64,000 bases of DNA from Paraimprobicoccus trichonymphae (lineage in GTDB: Bacteria > Bacillota > Clostridia > Oscillospirales > Acutalibacteraceae). The translations under genes were made by a program, and so were the position numbers. This document shows positions 48,149-56,640 of this stretch, in pieces. Below the pieces are notes generated by a model, which searched no databases, had not been told where the DNA came from, and saw only the letters and a list, made by a program, of their open reading frames with translations. Location of the stretch: positions 682,001 to 746,000 of the forward strand of contig AP027925.1 of assembly GCA_036322875.1 (NCBI GenBank), given 5' to 3'. Positions within the stretch are counted from its first letter, which is position 1. Each line of letters begins with the position of its first letter.

Positions 48149-48784
48149 TCAGAATGCTCTAAGTGCGTTCATAGCCGCAACTCCAGCATATGTTGAAACG
48201 TTTTCTAACATATTCTCAGATTTTATGTCCATCACGGTTGTTGGTGAAAGTTTGGTTCCAGTATCTTCTACTATATCGATAGCTACGCTTGCTTTTAAAG
48301 GTTTTCCCCACCTAGAAAAGCAGGCAAAATCAACATTAGCGGCTGCCATTATACCTAAAAATCCGCCAATATCCTCATCTCTGTCTGAACCCCAGTCTTC
48401 TCCCCCCCAAGAAAAAACAACATAACCACCAGCATGTTTTACTAATTTTGGCAGTGAAGTAACGTCTTCTTCCAAAAGAGAAATTCCGTTAAGACCGATC
48501 GTGTCATTCAACGTACGAAGATTGTATTCGTCAAATATATCGTACATTAGAGTGAAATTTATTTTTCGACAATTGTCCTCTTTGTCTGTTCCTCCTCGTT
48601 TCAGCTTAATTCTATTTTCTGTCATTGGCAGGATATTTGTTTTACTCTTAACAGCAAACGAAAATGTACTTGGATTAAATTGTACAGGCAATTTATCTTT
48701 TTTACTAAGATCATTGTTTAAAGTATAAATAAATGCTTTAGAAACAACACTAAAATCATTTAAGGCATATGTTCTATATGACAA
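48149..48784 (-). CDS. eCIS tube-initiator / CIS_tube-type protein
   Basis: 211 residues from TTG 48784 (AAGGGGTGA five to six bases upstream; a GTG at 48793 would overlap that site). Features of the contractile-injection tube-cap family: LPVQFNPSTFSFAV, INFTLMYDIFDEYN, VVFSWGGEDWG and FSRWGKPLKASVAIDIVED. In eCIS loci it follows the tube gene and joins tube to spike; homologues often carry a LysM at the C-terminus, absent here. It is alone, about 24 kb from the tube gene at 23217 and on the other strand. Intact. Confidence 0.8.
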   Translation of the reverse strand: MSYRTYALNDFSVVSKAFIYTLNNDLSKKDKLPVQFNPSTFSFAVKSKTNILPMTENRIKLKRGGTDKEDNCRKINFTLMYDIFDEYNLRTLNDTIGLNGISLLEEDVTSLPKLVKHAGGYVVFSWGGEDWGSDRDEDIGGFLGIMAAANVDFACFSRWGKPLKASVAIDIVEDTGTKLSPTTVMDIKSENMLENVSTYAGVAAMNALRAF

Positions 48785-48793
48785 AATAATCAC

Positions 48794-49344
48794 CCCTTAT
48801 TTTTATTTATTCTCTAAAATTATAATTTTTATAAATTAAATTTATATTTTACTTTTTTCATAAAAAAATTTAAAATTTTGATTATTTATTAACAAAAAAG
48901 TTTTAAATAAATAATCATTGATAAATATATTAATATAATAATAAAATAATTGGTGTTTTAATTAGCTAAAAACCAAACAGATTTTTATTTTTGTGTTTTT
49001 CGCGATTTTCCGTAAACTCTATTTAATTTCAGGCGTAAATTTCCATGAACCTCACAGTACTAATATTTACTTGAAATGCCAAAATTCTTAATTTTCATCT
49101 AAAATATTTTTTACAGCATTAACATTTATATCATGTTTGATACCATATTTTAGGCAAATTCAATTGAGAATTTTTAAATCTTTAATTTTAGAATTCTTAA
49201 AGCCGTGATTGCTGCATTAATTGACTTAGAAAATTTGTGATTTTTTGCCATATTCTTAATTTGTAAATTTTCTGTAACAAACGTTGAAATTTAATTATTT
49301 TTTTACCTGTTTTTTTGCTATCTTATTCGATTTTAGTAAAAAAT
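48794..49344. other. Intergenic
   Basis: A degraded piece of the 240-bp repeat right end is suggested near 49030-49075 (GGCGTAAATTTCCATGAACC). No gene recognised. Confidence 0.4.
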
Positions 49345-49676
49345 TTTGTGGCTTAAAGAATACCCTGTATCAACCTGTCGACCGAATCAATAGTGGATTA
49401 TGTACAAAATCAAGGAAACTAAAATGGAAAAGGCATTTAAATTTAAAATTTATCCGAATAAAAAACAAATTGAGATAATGCAAAAAACGTTTGGATGTTG
49501 CCAGTTTTTTATGGAACTATTTTTGCCAAACAAATCGGTCAATAAAAACTTGACAAATTAGCGATGAATTACAATACATACTCAAGCGTTATGACAAAAT
49601 TAAAAAAAAAAGATTTGGCTTAGAGAAGTATATTTTACTTTTAGACAGTCAATGTTAAAAGATTTAGACTATATTT
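49345..49676 (+). mobile_element. IS605-type tnpB 5' remnant
   Basis: Nearly parallel to 14285-14600. tnpB begins at ATG 49424 (KAFKFKIYPNKKQIEIMQKTF) and soon breaks. The match ends at about 49676, where it meets and supplies the stop codon of the spo0A gene on the other strand. Confidence 0.75.
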
Positions 49677-50424
49677 ATAAAATTACACTGTTCATTTGTA
49701 TCTTGATTTTTTCACTTATAAGTGAAATAAATTCTGAATTGGTAGGTTTACCACGAACTTCAAGTACAGTATACCCAAAATACATATTTAAAATTTCAGC
49801 GCTTCCTCTATTCCAAGCAATTTCTATTGCATTTCTTATGTTTCTTTCAACCCTTAAAGCTGTTGTAAAAAATGTTTCTGCTACCACTGGGTATAATTTT
49901 TTAGTTATTGTGTATATATATTCATGGTTACAAATACATAAATTCAAGGCTTTTCTCAAATAGATGTAACCTTTTATATTTGCAGGTATTCCAATTTTAT
50001 GTAAAATATTTATTATTTTCGTTTCTAATTCATAATTCTGAATATTGCAATTTTCATAATAAATTTTTTTAAGTATATTTATTAATTCAAGACAATTAAA
50101 TGGTTTTGAAATACAATTGTCAATTTTATACTGTAATATTTTTTTTTCAAATATATTTTTTAGAAAATGTTTTACCAATAAAATTTTTAATTTTTCAGCA
50201 CATTTTAGACTCCTAACATTTCTTAGTATTTTGTTAATGTTTTTTTCGTTAAAATCAAATAAATTCAAAATGATTACATCAAAACGGTTAGCTTCAATAA
50301 TTTTAACTATTTCATTATAATTGAAAAACGGTAACATGTACATATCTATACCATTTAAATCTAAAATTTTTCTTTCATAGTTATCAAAATTACTATTATC
50401 TTCTATATTAAGAACCCGTAACAT
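49675..50424 (-). CDS. spo0A: Spo0A homologue with degenerate receiver domain
   Basis: 249 residues from ATG 50424 (a TTG at 50448 with GGAGG beside it is the alternative). The C-terminal effector domain is highly conserved: KALNLCICNHEYIYTITKKL, YPVVAETFFTTALRVERNIR, NAIEIAWNRG and GKPTNSEFI. The receiver is not: the acidic pair is kept (IEDN) and the Lys is kept (CISKPFN), but the phospho-acceptor block reads DVIILNLFDF, Asn where Asp is phosphorylated, and the switch Thr is Val (KILLVKH). It probably binds 0A boxes without phosphorelay control, or is losing function. No other sporulation gene is in the window. Confidence 0.9.
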   Translation of the reverse strand: MLRVLNIEDNSNFDNYERKILDLNGIDMYMLPFFNYNEIVKIIEANRFDVIILNLFDFNEKNINKILRNVRSLKCAEKLKILLVKHFLKNIFEKKILQYKIDNCISKPFNCLELINILKKIYYENCNIQNYELETKIINILHKIGIPANIKGYIYLRKALNLCICNHEYIYTITKKLYPVVAETFFTTALRVERNIRNAIEIAWNRGSAEILNMYFGYTVLEVRGKPTNSEFISLISEKIKIQMNSVIL

Positions 50425-50448
50425 TTTAGGTTTAAATCTAGCCTCCAA

Positions 50449-50842
50449 AAAATTTTTACATTTTTGAAAGATTTTAACACGTAGAATAAAAAAAACAACA
50501 CAATAGATATAGAAAAATACGCCATTTATCTATGTAAATTACATAATTAAACATTATATGTAAATTTATTTAAAAATTTTATATACAATATGTACGTCTA
50601 CTAAAATGAATTGATTATTTCTAAAAAAACGAAAAACAACACAAATATTTAAGCGAAATTTAATATATTAATGATATTTTTATTATTTTCATTGCTTTAG
50701 ATTTTGTATAAGATTTCGTAAATTTTGGAAAAATGCTTAAATTTCCCCTTAAAAATTTTCTCCATAACATCGAGTTATTTTTATAGAAAAAAGGCGAAAA
50801 AACCGCTAAACTTTAGTTTAGTCGGATGAATAACCTCATCTA
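50449..50842. other. Intergenic with an interrupted IS605-type left end
   Basis: At 50810-50835, ACCGCTAAACTTTAGTTTAG then TCGGATGAATA matches the left hairpin of the repeat family; the rest is cut off by the IS630 copy that follows. Upstream, nothing is recognised. Confidence 0.5.
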
Positions 50843-51677
50843 AAAATTAAGTAATTTTTAGAATTAAAACGCAACCAATCTTTTAAATTTGCCCATAATT
50901 TTTCAATTTTATTTTTGTCCGGAGAATATGGCGGAAGCCAAACGACGTGGCATTTATAATAAGCATGCAATTTTTTCGAGTTCCGATTTTTTGTAAAAAC
51001 TAACGTTGTCCATCACAATTATGCTGTTTTGACGTAAAACTGGGCAGAGTTCATAGTTAAACCAAATTTGAAAAAATGCCGCAGTCATCGACCATTTGTA
51101 CATTCTGACTGCAATCTATTTTTCGTTAATTTGATCCGCAACGATATTTATCCGCTTAAATTTTCGTCCGGGCTCAGGAATAAAAACTCTTTTTCCACCG
51201 TAATGTTTTGCCATAAACTTATTAACATCGCATTCGTCAATATAGGCAATGTCGGCACATTGGTTTAGACATTTTTTCATCGAATTCTTGATGTTTTATT
51301 TTGTCCCTTTCGATGTAAAAATACTCTTTTTTTGAAGTGATTCCTATTCGTTTCAAAGCATTGAATACACCGGATGTCGAACCACCAAATTTTTCTGCTA
51401 TTTCTGAAAGCATTGCGCCGGGATGTCCTTCGATGTAAGATTCAAGCTCTTCGGTGAAAAATTTTGTCGCACTTCTCCTTTTTAACCGCTTTTCTAAATT
51501 TCCTGTTTCGTTTAAAAGTTTTTTCCACGCTTTTTTGAACTTACGCTTACACCCATACACCTAGTTACTTACGTGCTTCTTCATAAGTGTGAGATATTTT
51601 AAGACCAATTCTCGCGCGTCCTTTGAATATGACAGTTTGATTATATCACAGATTCTTTTAAATCGGAATAGCTATAA
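50843..51677 (-). mobile_element. IS630-family element, copy 2, decayed
   Basis: Very similar to copy 1 in inverse orientation. The left end TTTTAAATCGGAATAGCTAT lies at 51657-51676; the other end is truncated into the IS605-type left end near 50843. The transposase N-terminal half is open from 51560 to 51237 (KAWKKLLNETGNLEKRLK; EYFYIERDKIKHQEF), then shifts. Confidence 0.88.
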
Positions 51678-51824
51678 CTCTCTTTTTTTTATATTTTATT
51701 TGCTGTTCTTAAATTTTTCAAATCAAAAAATATATATTACAATCTAAATAATATAAAATAAATCAGTAGCTAAAAAACATATTTTTAAAAAAAAGTTTAA
51801 TAAAGATAGGACTAGATTTATTTA

Positions 51825-52376
51825 ATGAGTATAGAAAAATTAAAAAAATTTTTAATATCTTCTTTAATAATATCCTTGGCTGTTATTTTAAGTAAAATAT
51901 GTGTTTTTAAGTTGCCTAATGGTGGTTCTGTTAATCTTAGTATGATTCCTATTGTACTTTGTTCTCTTCTATTTGGAAACAAATTAGGAATTTTATCTGG
52001 GCTTATTTACAGTGTTATTAAAATTGTGCTCAATATAAATTTACTACCAATTGTTAATATTTATAAGTATTTTACAATTTTTATCTTAGATTATATTTTT
52101 CCGTATATTGTTTTAGGTTTTACAAATATGATAAATAAAAAAACAAACAATATTAAATTAAGTGTTTTTATTGTTATTTTTTTAAGGTTTTTGAGCCATT
52201 TTACATCTGGAATAGTGATTTGGAGTGAGTACATTGAAAATTTAAATTCAAACGTAGATATTTTAGTATACTCTCTAATTTATAACTGTTCTTATCTAAT
52301 ACCAGAAGCTATTATTGTTATATTATTTTTTAGTAATTTTTATAGTATACTTTTAAAAGTTTTTTTAGTGCAATGA
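51825..52376 (+). CDS. thiT: ECF transporter S component ThiT (thiamine)
   Basis: 183 residues, six membrane segments. The ThiT/YuaJ signature is visible (KLPNGGSVNLSMIPIVL, then FGNKLGILSGLIYSVIKIVL) with aromatic residues late (HFTSGIVIWSEY). It binds thiamine and shares an energising ECF module encoded elsewhere. ATG has a weak AGGA site. No TPP riboswitch is seen upstream. It suggests dependence on external thiamine, in line with the RibU-like protein at 13615. Confidence 0.85.
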   Translation: MSIEKLKKFLISSLIISLAVILSKICVFKLPNGGSVNLSMIPIVLCSLLFGNKLGILSGLIYSVIKIVLNINLLPIVNIYKYFTIFILDYIFPYIVLGFTNMINKKTNNIKLSVFIVIFLRFLSHFTSGIVIWSEYIENLNSNVDILVYSLIYNCSYLIPEAIIVILFFSNFYSILLKVFLVQ

Positions 52377-52499
52377 AGATTTATATATATAATTTTCGGC
52401 AAAAAACTATATAAAACCTTTAATTTTAACTGAAAAACATGGTAAATCGAATATAGCAAAGAAGTGTTTTTTCGATCAACAGATTTGAGTTAGTCGTAT
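52377..52499. other. Short intergenic stretch
   Basis: Nothing recognised before the repeat that follows. Confidence 0.4.
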
Positions 52500-52834
52500 G
52501 GCAAGCCGGGGCGGCGTAGACTTTCAAATATCAAATTAGAAATATATATTAACTGTTCTATCAAGGAAATTTTAAACATATAAAAATATTTTTTCTTTTT
52601 TGATTATGCTCTAAAATAGTTTATAAATAAAATTAAATGTAGCAAGCTTATTTTGTGATAATTAGAATGGCTAAAATTACAGTAAAATATGTATCATAAA
52701 AAAGTAGAATTTCAATTTAATGAAACATCCGTACAAAAGACATTTCAAACAGAATAAGTTTCAAAATCTGAAACCAAATTAATAATAATAAAAATGTTCA
52801 TGGTGAGATTTATTAAATTTTAAGTTTTTTGAAA
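52500..52834. repeat. Long dispersed repeat pair, copy 2
   Basis: Longer partner of 19334-19607, carrying an extra stretch of about 60 bases in its middle. Begins GGCAAGCCGGGGCGGCGTAG. After it, about 190 bases of broken frame (FELVISNHLKCTNFYWIVQQ) precede the IS5 copy. Confidence 0.7.
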
Positions 52835-53030
52835 ATTAGTAAAAGTATAATTTTAAAAAAGCTAAAGTTTTCCTCATATCTAAAATATTTAAACTGCAAA
52901 AAGCTTTTGAACTTGTTATTTCAAACCATTTGAAATGTACAAATTTTTATTGGATTGTTCAACAAGTTTGCTTTGATATAACATCCATTTTGAAGAACTA
53001 ATATAAGTAATATTTTGAAAAATTTTTTAA

Positions 53031-53794
53031 ATGAAAAAATTACCAGAAACAAAATATTTAGTAACATTCGGAATAAGAAAACCAACATTTGAAGCAATGC
53101 ACGCGACCCTCATAGCGCGAAAATTGAGTGTTTTGGATATGCTAATTATTATGTTTGGATATTACCACGATTATCGCACAATGGAAAACTTGGGCTTTGA
53201 TTATGGTGTATCTGAACAACGAATTTCCGAGGCTGTTGCATGGGTCGAACAAACTTTAATCAAAGATGGAACATTTTTATTGCCGTCAAAACGCGAATTA
53301 ATCAAGGAAAACACCACGCGATAATTAATGTTATAGAATGCGAAACCTAACGTCCAAAACATGGACAAAAAGCTTCATATTCGGGTAAAAAAAGACACAC
53401 AATAAAAGACCAAATAGTCATAAACAGCGACACAAAACAAATTATAGATATTTATGAAGAAAAAGGTTTTGTGCATGATTTGGAGATTTTTAAGCGCAGC
53501 AAATTTCATTTGTTGAAAGATATTTTATTTATTGGCGACAAAGGATATCAGGGTTTAAAACTCTACCATTCAAATAGTTTGACGCCCGTATAAAAAGCCG
53601 AAAAATGGCGAACTTACTGACGGTTTAATTCACAAATTTCAAGTTACAGAATTTGCATCGAACACGCAAATTGTTGTATTAAACGCTTCAAAATTCTTCA
53701 ACAACGCTATCGCAACAAACAAAAAAAACACTTATTAAGAATTTCTCTAATTTCGGCTATTTATAGCTATGAATTGAGGTTTTAGGACAGGTCT
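53031..53794 (+). mobile_element. IS5-like (group A) element, copy 3, decayed
   Basis: Transposase from ATG 53031: LPETKYLVTFGIRKPTFEAM, LSVLDMLIIMFGYYHDYRTM, RISEAVAWVEQTLIKDGTF, stop at 53324, then shifted KASYSGKKRHTIKDQIV and FIGDKGYQGLKLYHS. The right end GTTTTAGGACAGGTCT (53779-53794) is intact; the left is not found. Confidence 0.85.
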
Positions 53795-53836
53795 AATATA
53801 TTATGATAGAAAATAGAAAAATGGAACAATTTGTAT

Positions 53837-54165
53837 TATAGCTGTTCCGATTTAAAAGAATCTGTGATGTAATTAAAAGATACCATATTCAAAAGATACA
53901 CGAAAATTGGTCTTAAAATATCTCACAAGGGGACAAAGCACGTAAGGAACTAGGTGCAAGCGTAAATTTGAAAAAATCGTGAAAAAAACTTTTAAACGAA
54001 ACAGGAAGTTTAGAAAATCAGTTAAAAAAGAGAACTGCGACGAAATTTTTCACCGAAGAGCTTAAATCCTACATTGAAAAATTATGGACAAATTTAAAAG
54101 ATTGGTTGCGTTTTAATTCTAAAAATTACTTAACAATTCAAAAATTCATCTCAGCTTATTTTAAA
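53837..54165 (+). mobile_element. IS630-family element, copy 3, internally deleted
   Basis: Left end TATAGCTGTTCCGATTTAAA at 53837; the transposase jumps from KKRTATKFFTEELKSYIE-type N-terminal sequence directly to ENLWTNLKDWLRF-type C-terminal sequence, so the catalytic core is gone. The right end has lost its terminal repeat. Confidence 0.8.
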
Positions 54166-54184
54166 ACTAAAATGGGGATAGGTC

Positions 54185-54652
54185 TTAATTAAAATTGGTA
54201 TTTCATTAATTATACTTTCTAAAACATATACATGAGCATTAAACATTATATAATTATTTCCAATTTTACTTTTATATAAATCAATATTCCTACAGCACAA
54301 ACCATATTTGTCATCGTGTACATCTAACTCCCAAGAAATAAATTTATGTTTTTTTGCATCGAAATTAACCTCAATATTAAGTTCACTAAAAATATACTCT
54401 TCATTAATCGTACCAAATTTTATTTAAATCTTCACCATAACTATATACTACTATTGTTTCGCCATATTTTGTAAAACCTTTACGTTTTATTTTAATTAAT
54501 TTTTTATGGTATACCTTTTCAGTAGGTGGCGATGAATCAAACACACGCCAATAGTATTTAAAGAAAAAGCAACACACACATAGCGCACCTATTATTCCCC
54601 TAACTGTGCCAAAAACAATTTTGATTTTATTTATAATAACAAACACCCTCAT
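54185..54652 (-). pseudogene. Hypothetical membrane protein, frameshifted
   Basis: The frame from 54652 encodes 82 residues with a hydrophobic segment (FGTVRGIIGALCVCCFFF) and ends at 54404. Another frame continues from about 54418 (FGTINEEYIFSELNIEVNF, KHKFISWELDVHDDKYGLC, MFNAHVYVLESIINEIP) to the edge of the IS630 remnant. One frame change joins them into a protein of about 160 residues truncated at its end. Family not recognised. Confidence 0.5.
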
Positions 54653-54899
54653 TCATTTTTTTATAAATATTAGTTTAAATCTCCCTGTTTAACATTTTAA
54701 CATTGAAAATTCAACTAAACGCATGAGTGATTGTACAATAGTAAAAAAATTAAAGTCAATACTATAACTTAGGAAAAATATTTCTAGCGAGAGGCAATTT
54801 CCTGATATTATCTATCATCATATGCATAAAAAAGGACGAAAATATATCGCTTAAAAGTTTTGAAAAAATTCCAGTTATTATGGCGCATATAACGTAATA

Positions 54900-55075
54900 A
54901 ACCTACGATGTTTAGCAAATCTAAAATTAACAGTTGAGCGTTCAAATCGTCGTTTAAAGCACTATTTTACTCGTTTTGTTAGAAAATCTTATTTAGTTTC
55001 TTAAAACACTGAAATAGCGGCTAACTCTTTGTGTGTTTGGGCCTACGGACACCTTATTTCTAAATTTTTTTTATG
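54900..55075 (+). pseudogene. IS1-like transposase C-terminal fragment
   Basis: Frame reads LKLTVERSNRRLKHYFTRFV, RKSYLVS, a stop, then NTEIAANSLCVWAYGHL. The VERxNxxLRHYxxRFxRK block with following Ser-Lys is typical of IS1-family InsB. Only the C-terminal part remains. Confidence 0.5.
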
Positions 55076-55101
55076 TTTTATATATACTTTTGCACTGACA
55101 T

Positions 55102-56601
55102 TTAAATTGTTCCTAGTTCAACGAATTCAGTTTTTTTACCATCAGAATTAAAATAAAATCTTATAAAATATTTTTCTAAATTGTATTTTTCCCCAATAAC
55201 TTCATTCATACTATTTACATTTATATTAATATGGGAAAATATTGTTTTGTAATAATCTGGCAAATCATATTTCGCAGAAGAAAAAGTCTTTCCTAATAAG
55301 CTTCCTCTATCTTCAAGAGTGCTTTCTGCACTCAATCCCATAAAATTTTCGGGATTAACTATAATTTTTTGACAAGAATATTCTTCTTTTTCTGGATCTA
55401 AATAAAAAACCACAGATACTTTTAAATTTAGATAGGAAACTATTAATTTATCGTCTTCTTCAATTTTATAGGTTTCTTTTCCAAAACTTTCTAAAATTTT
55501 CTCTTGATCTGAATTTAAATATAAAAAATAATCTATAGTATCAAATTTAAAATCGCCTTCATACATTTTGGTTCCCAGAATGTTATATAATATTCCAGCG
55601 CCATGTTTTTTTCCATTTAAAAATTCACCTTCATAGGCAATTTTAAAATTATTTTGATTATAAAGTTGACCTACACCTTCAGGAACACCTGCTTTAAATT
55701 CTCCTGTATATTCTGGTTTTGCACTTTTAGGATTGTATTTATCGCCTTTACCTTCAAATAAATCACTTTTAAATTCTCCAGAATAAATTAGAACACCATT
55801 GGAATACAAATTTCCTATACCTTCATAAACACCAGATTTAAAATCACCTTTATATAAAATACTCCTTCCATCTTTATCATATAAAATTCCTCTGCCTTCT
55901 CTCAAATCATTTACAAATTCACCGTAGTATGTTCTTAATTTAGTTTCGGGATTAAATTCTATACCTTTACCTGATTTTTGTCCAGAATCAAAATTTCCTG
56001 TATAAATAAGTTTTCCTTCAGAATTAAATAATTCACCTTCGCCATTATAACTGTTATTTTCAAAATTACCATTGTAAATTCTTTTTTTTTCTGAATAATA
56101 TTCTCCGAGACCTGTATATTTACCAGCTGAAAATAATCCTGCATACAATAAATTACCTTTTAAATCATACTGAGTCCCAAAACCTTCAGGATTACCATTT
56201 TGCAGTGTTCCTACAAAAACTGTCACACCCATTGCATCTTTTACTTTTGCTTTTCCTGTAAAAGTAGAATATTTTGCAGTATCTAATTTTATATTTGAAC
56301 ACCAAAGTCTACCATCAGCCCACGGATATATAACATATACAAAAGTAAATATTACACTGCAGGTAATTAATACAAATGTAACAACAAATTTTTTGGAAAA
56401 ATACATTCCGAAAATTCTTATATAGTCTTTTTTGCTATTGGGCTTTCTTGACAATGTTTGTAAAAAACTTTGTACAGATTGTTGAATTATTTGATTAATT
56501 CTTGTAAAAAAATTAGTTATTTTAGATATCCATTTTGACATGGATTGCATTTGCATTTGCAAATTAGAAGTTAATCTTGAAAAAACATCTCCAAGCCACA
56601 T
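55102..56601 (-). CDS. Membrane-anchored MORN-repeat protein
   Basis: 499 residues. A Gln/Ser-rich cytoplasmic-type N-terminus, one membrane segment near residues 72-92 (FVVTFVLITCSVIFTFVYVI), then about ten MORN repeats to roughly residue 345 with the YxGxFxxGxxxGxGxxY pattern (for example YSGEFKSDLFEGKGDKYN), and a 150-residue C-terminal domain. MORN repeats bind lipids or proteins and are most familiar from eukaryotes, though they occur in Clostridia. AAAGGAG precedes the ATG. It lies 39 bases behind the cyclase-like sensor gene, so the two are probably one operon and may form one membrane device. Confidence 0.85.
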   Translation of the reverse strand: MWLGDVFSRLTSNLQMQMQSMSKWISKITNFFTRINQIIQQSVQSFLQTLSRKPNSKKDYIRIFGMYFSKKFVVTFVLITCSVIFTFVYVIYPWADGRLWCSNIKLDTAKYSTFTGKAKVKDAMGVTVFVGTLQNGNPEGFGTQYDLKGNLLYAGLFSAGKYTGLGEYYSEKKRIYNGNFENNSYNGEGELFNSEGKLIYTGNFDSGQKSGKGIEFNPETKLRTYYGEFVNDLREGRGILYDKDGRSILYKGDFKSGVYEGIGNLYSNGVLIYSGEFKSDLFEGKGDKYNPKSAKPEYTGEFKAGVPEGVGQLYNQNNFKIAYEGEFLNGKKHGAGILYNILGTKMYEGDFKFDTIDYFLYLNSDQEKILESFGKETYKIEEDDKLIVSYLNLKVSVVFYLDPEKEEYSCQKIIVNPENFMGLSAESTLEDRGSLLGKTFSSAKYDLPDYYKTIFSHININVNSMNEVIGEKYNLEKYFIRFYFNSDGKKTEFVELGTI

Positions 56602-56640
56602 TTTTTAAATTTCAACTCCTTTAAAATTAATTTATTTAAA

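Noticed and set aside
51678..51824. TPP riboswitch before thiT
   Set aside because: No CTGAGA-type THI-box core in the leader.
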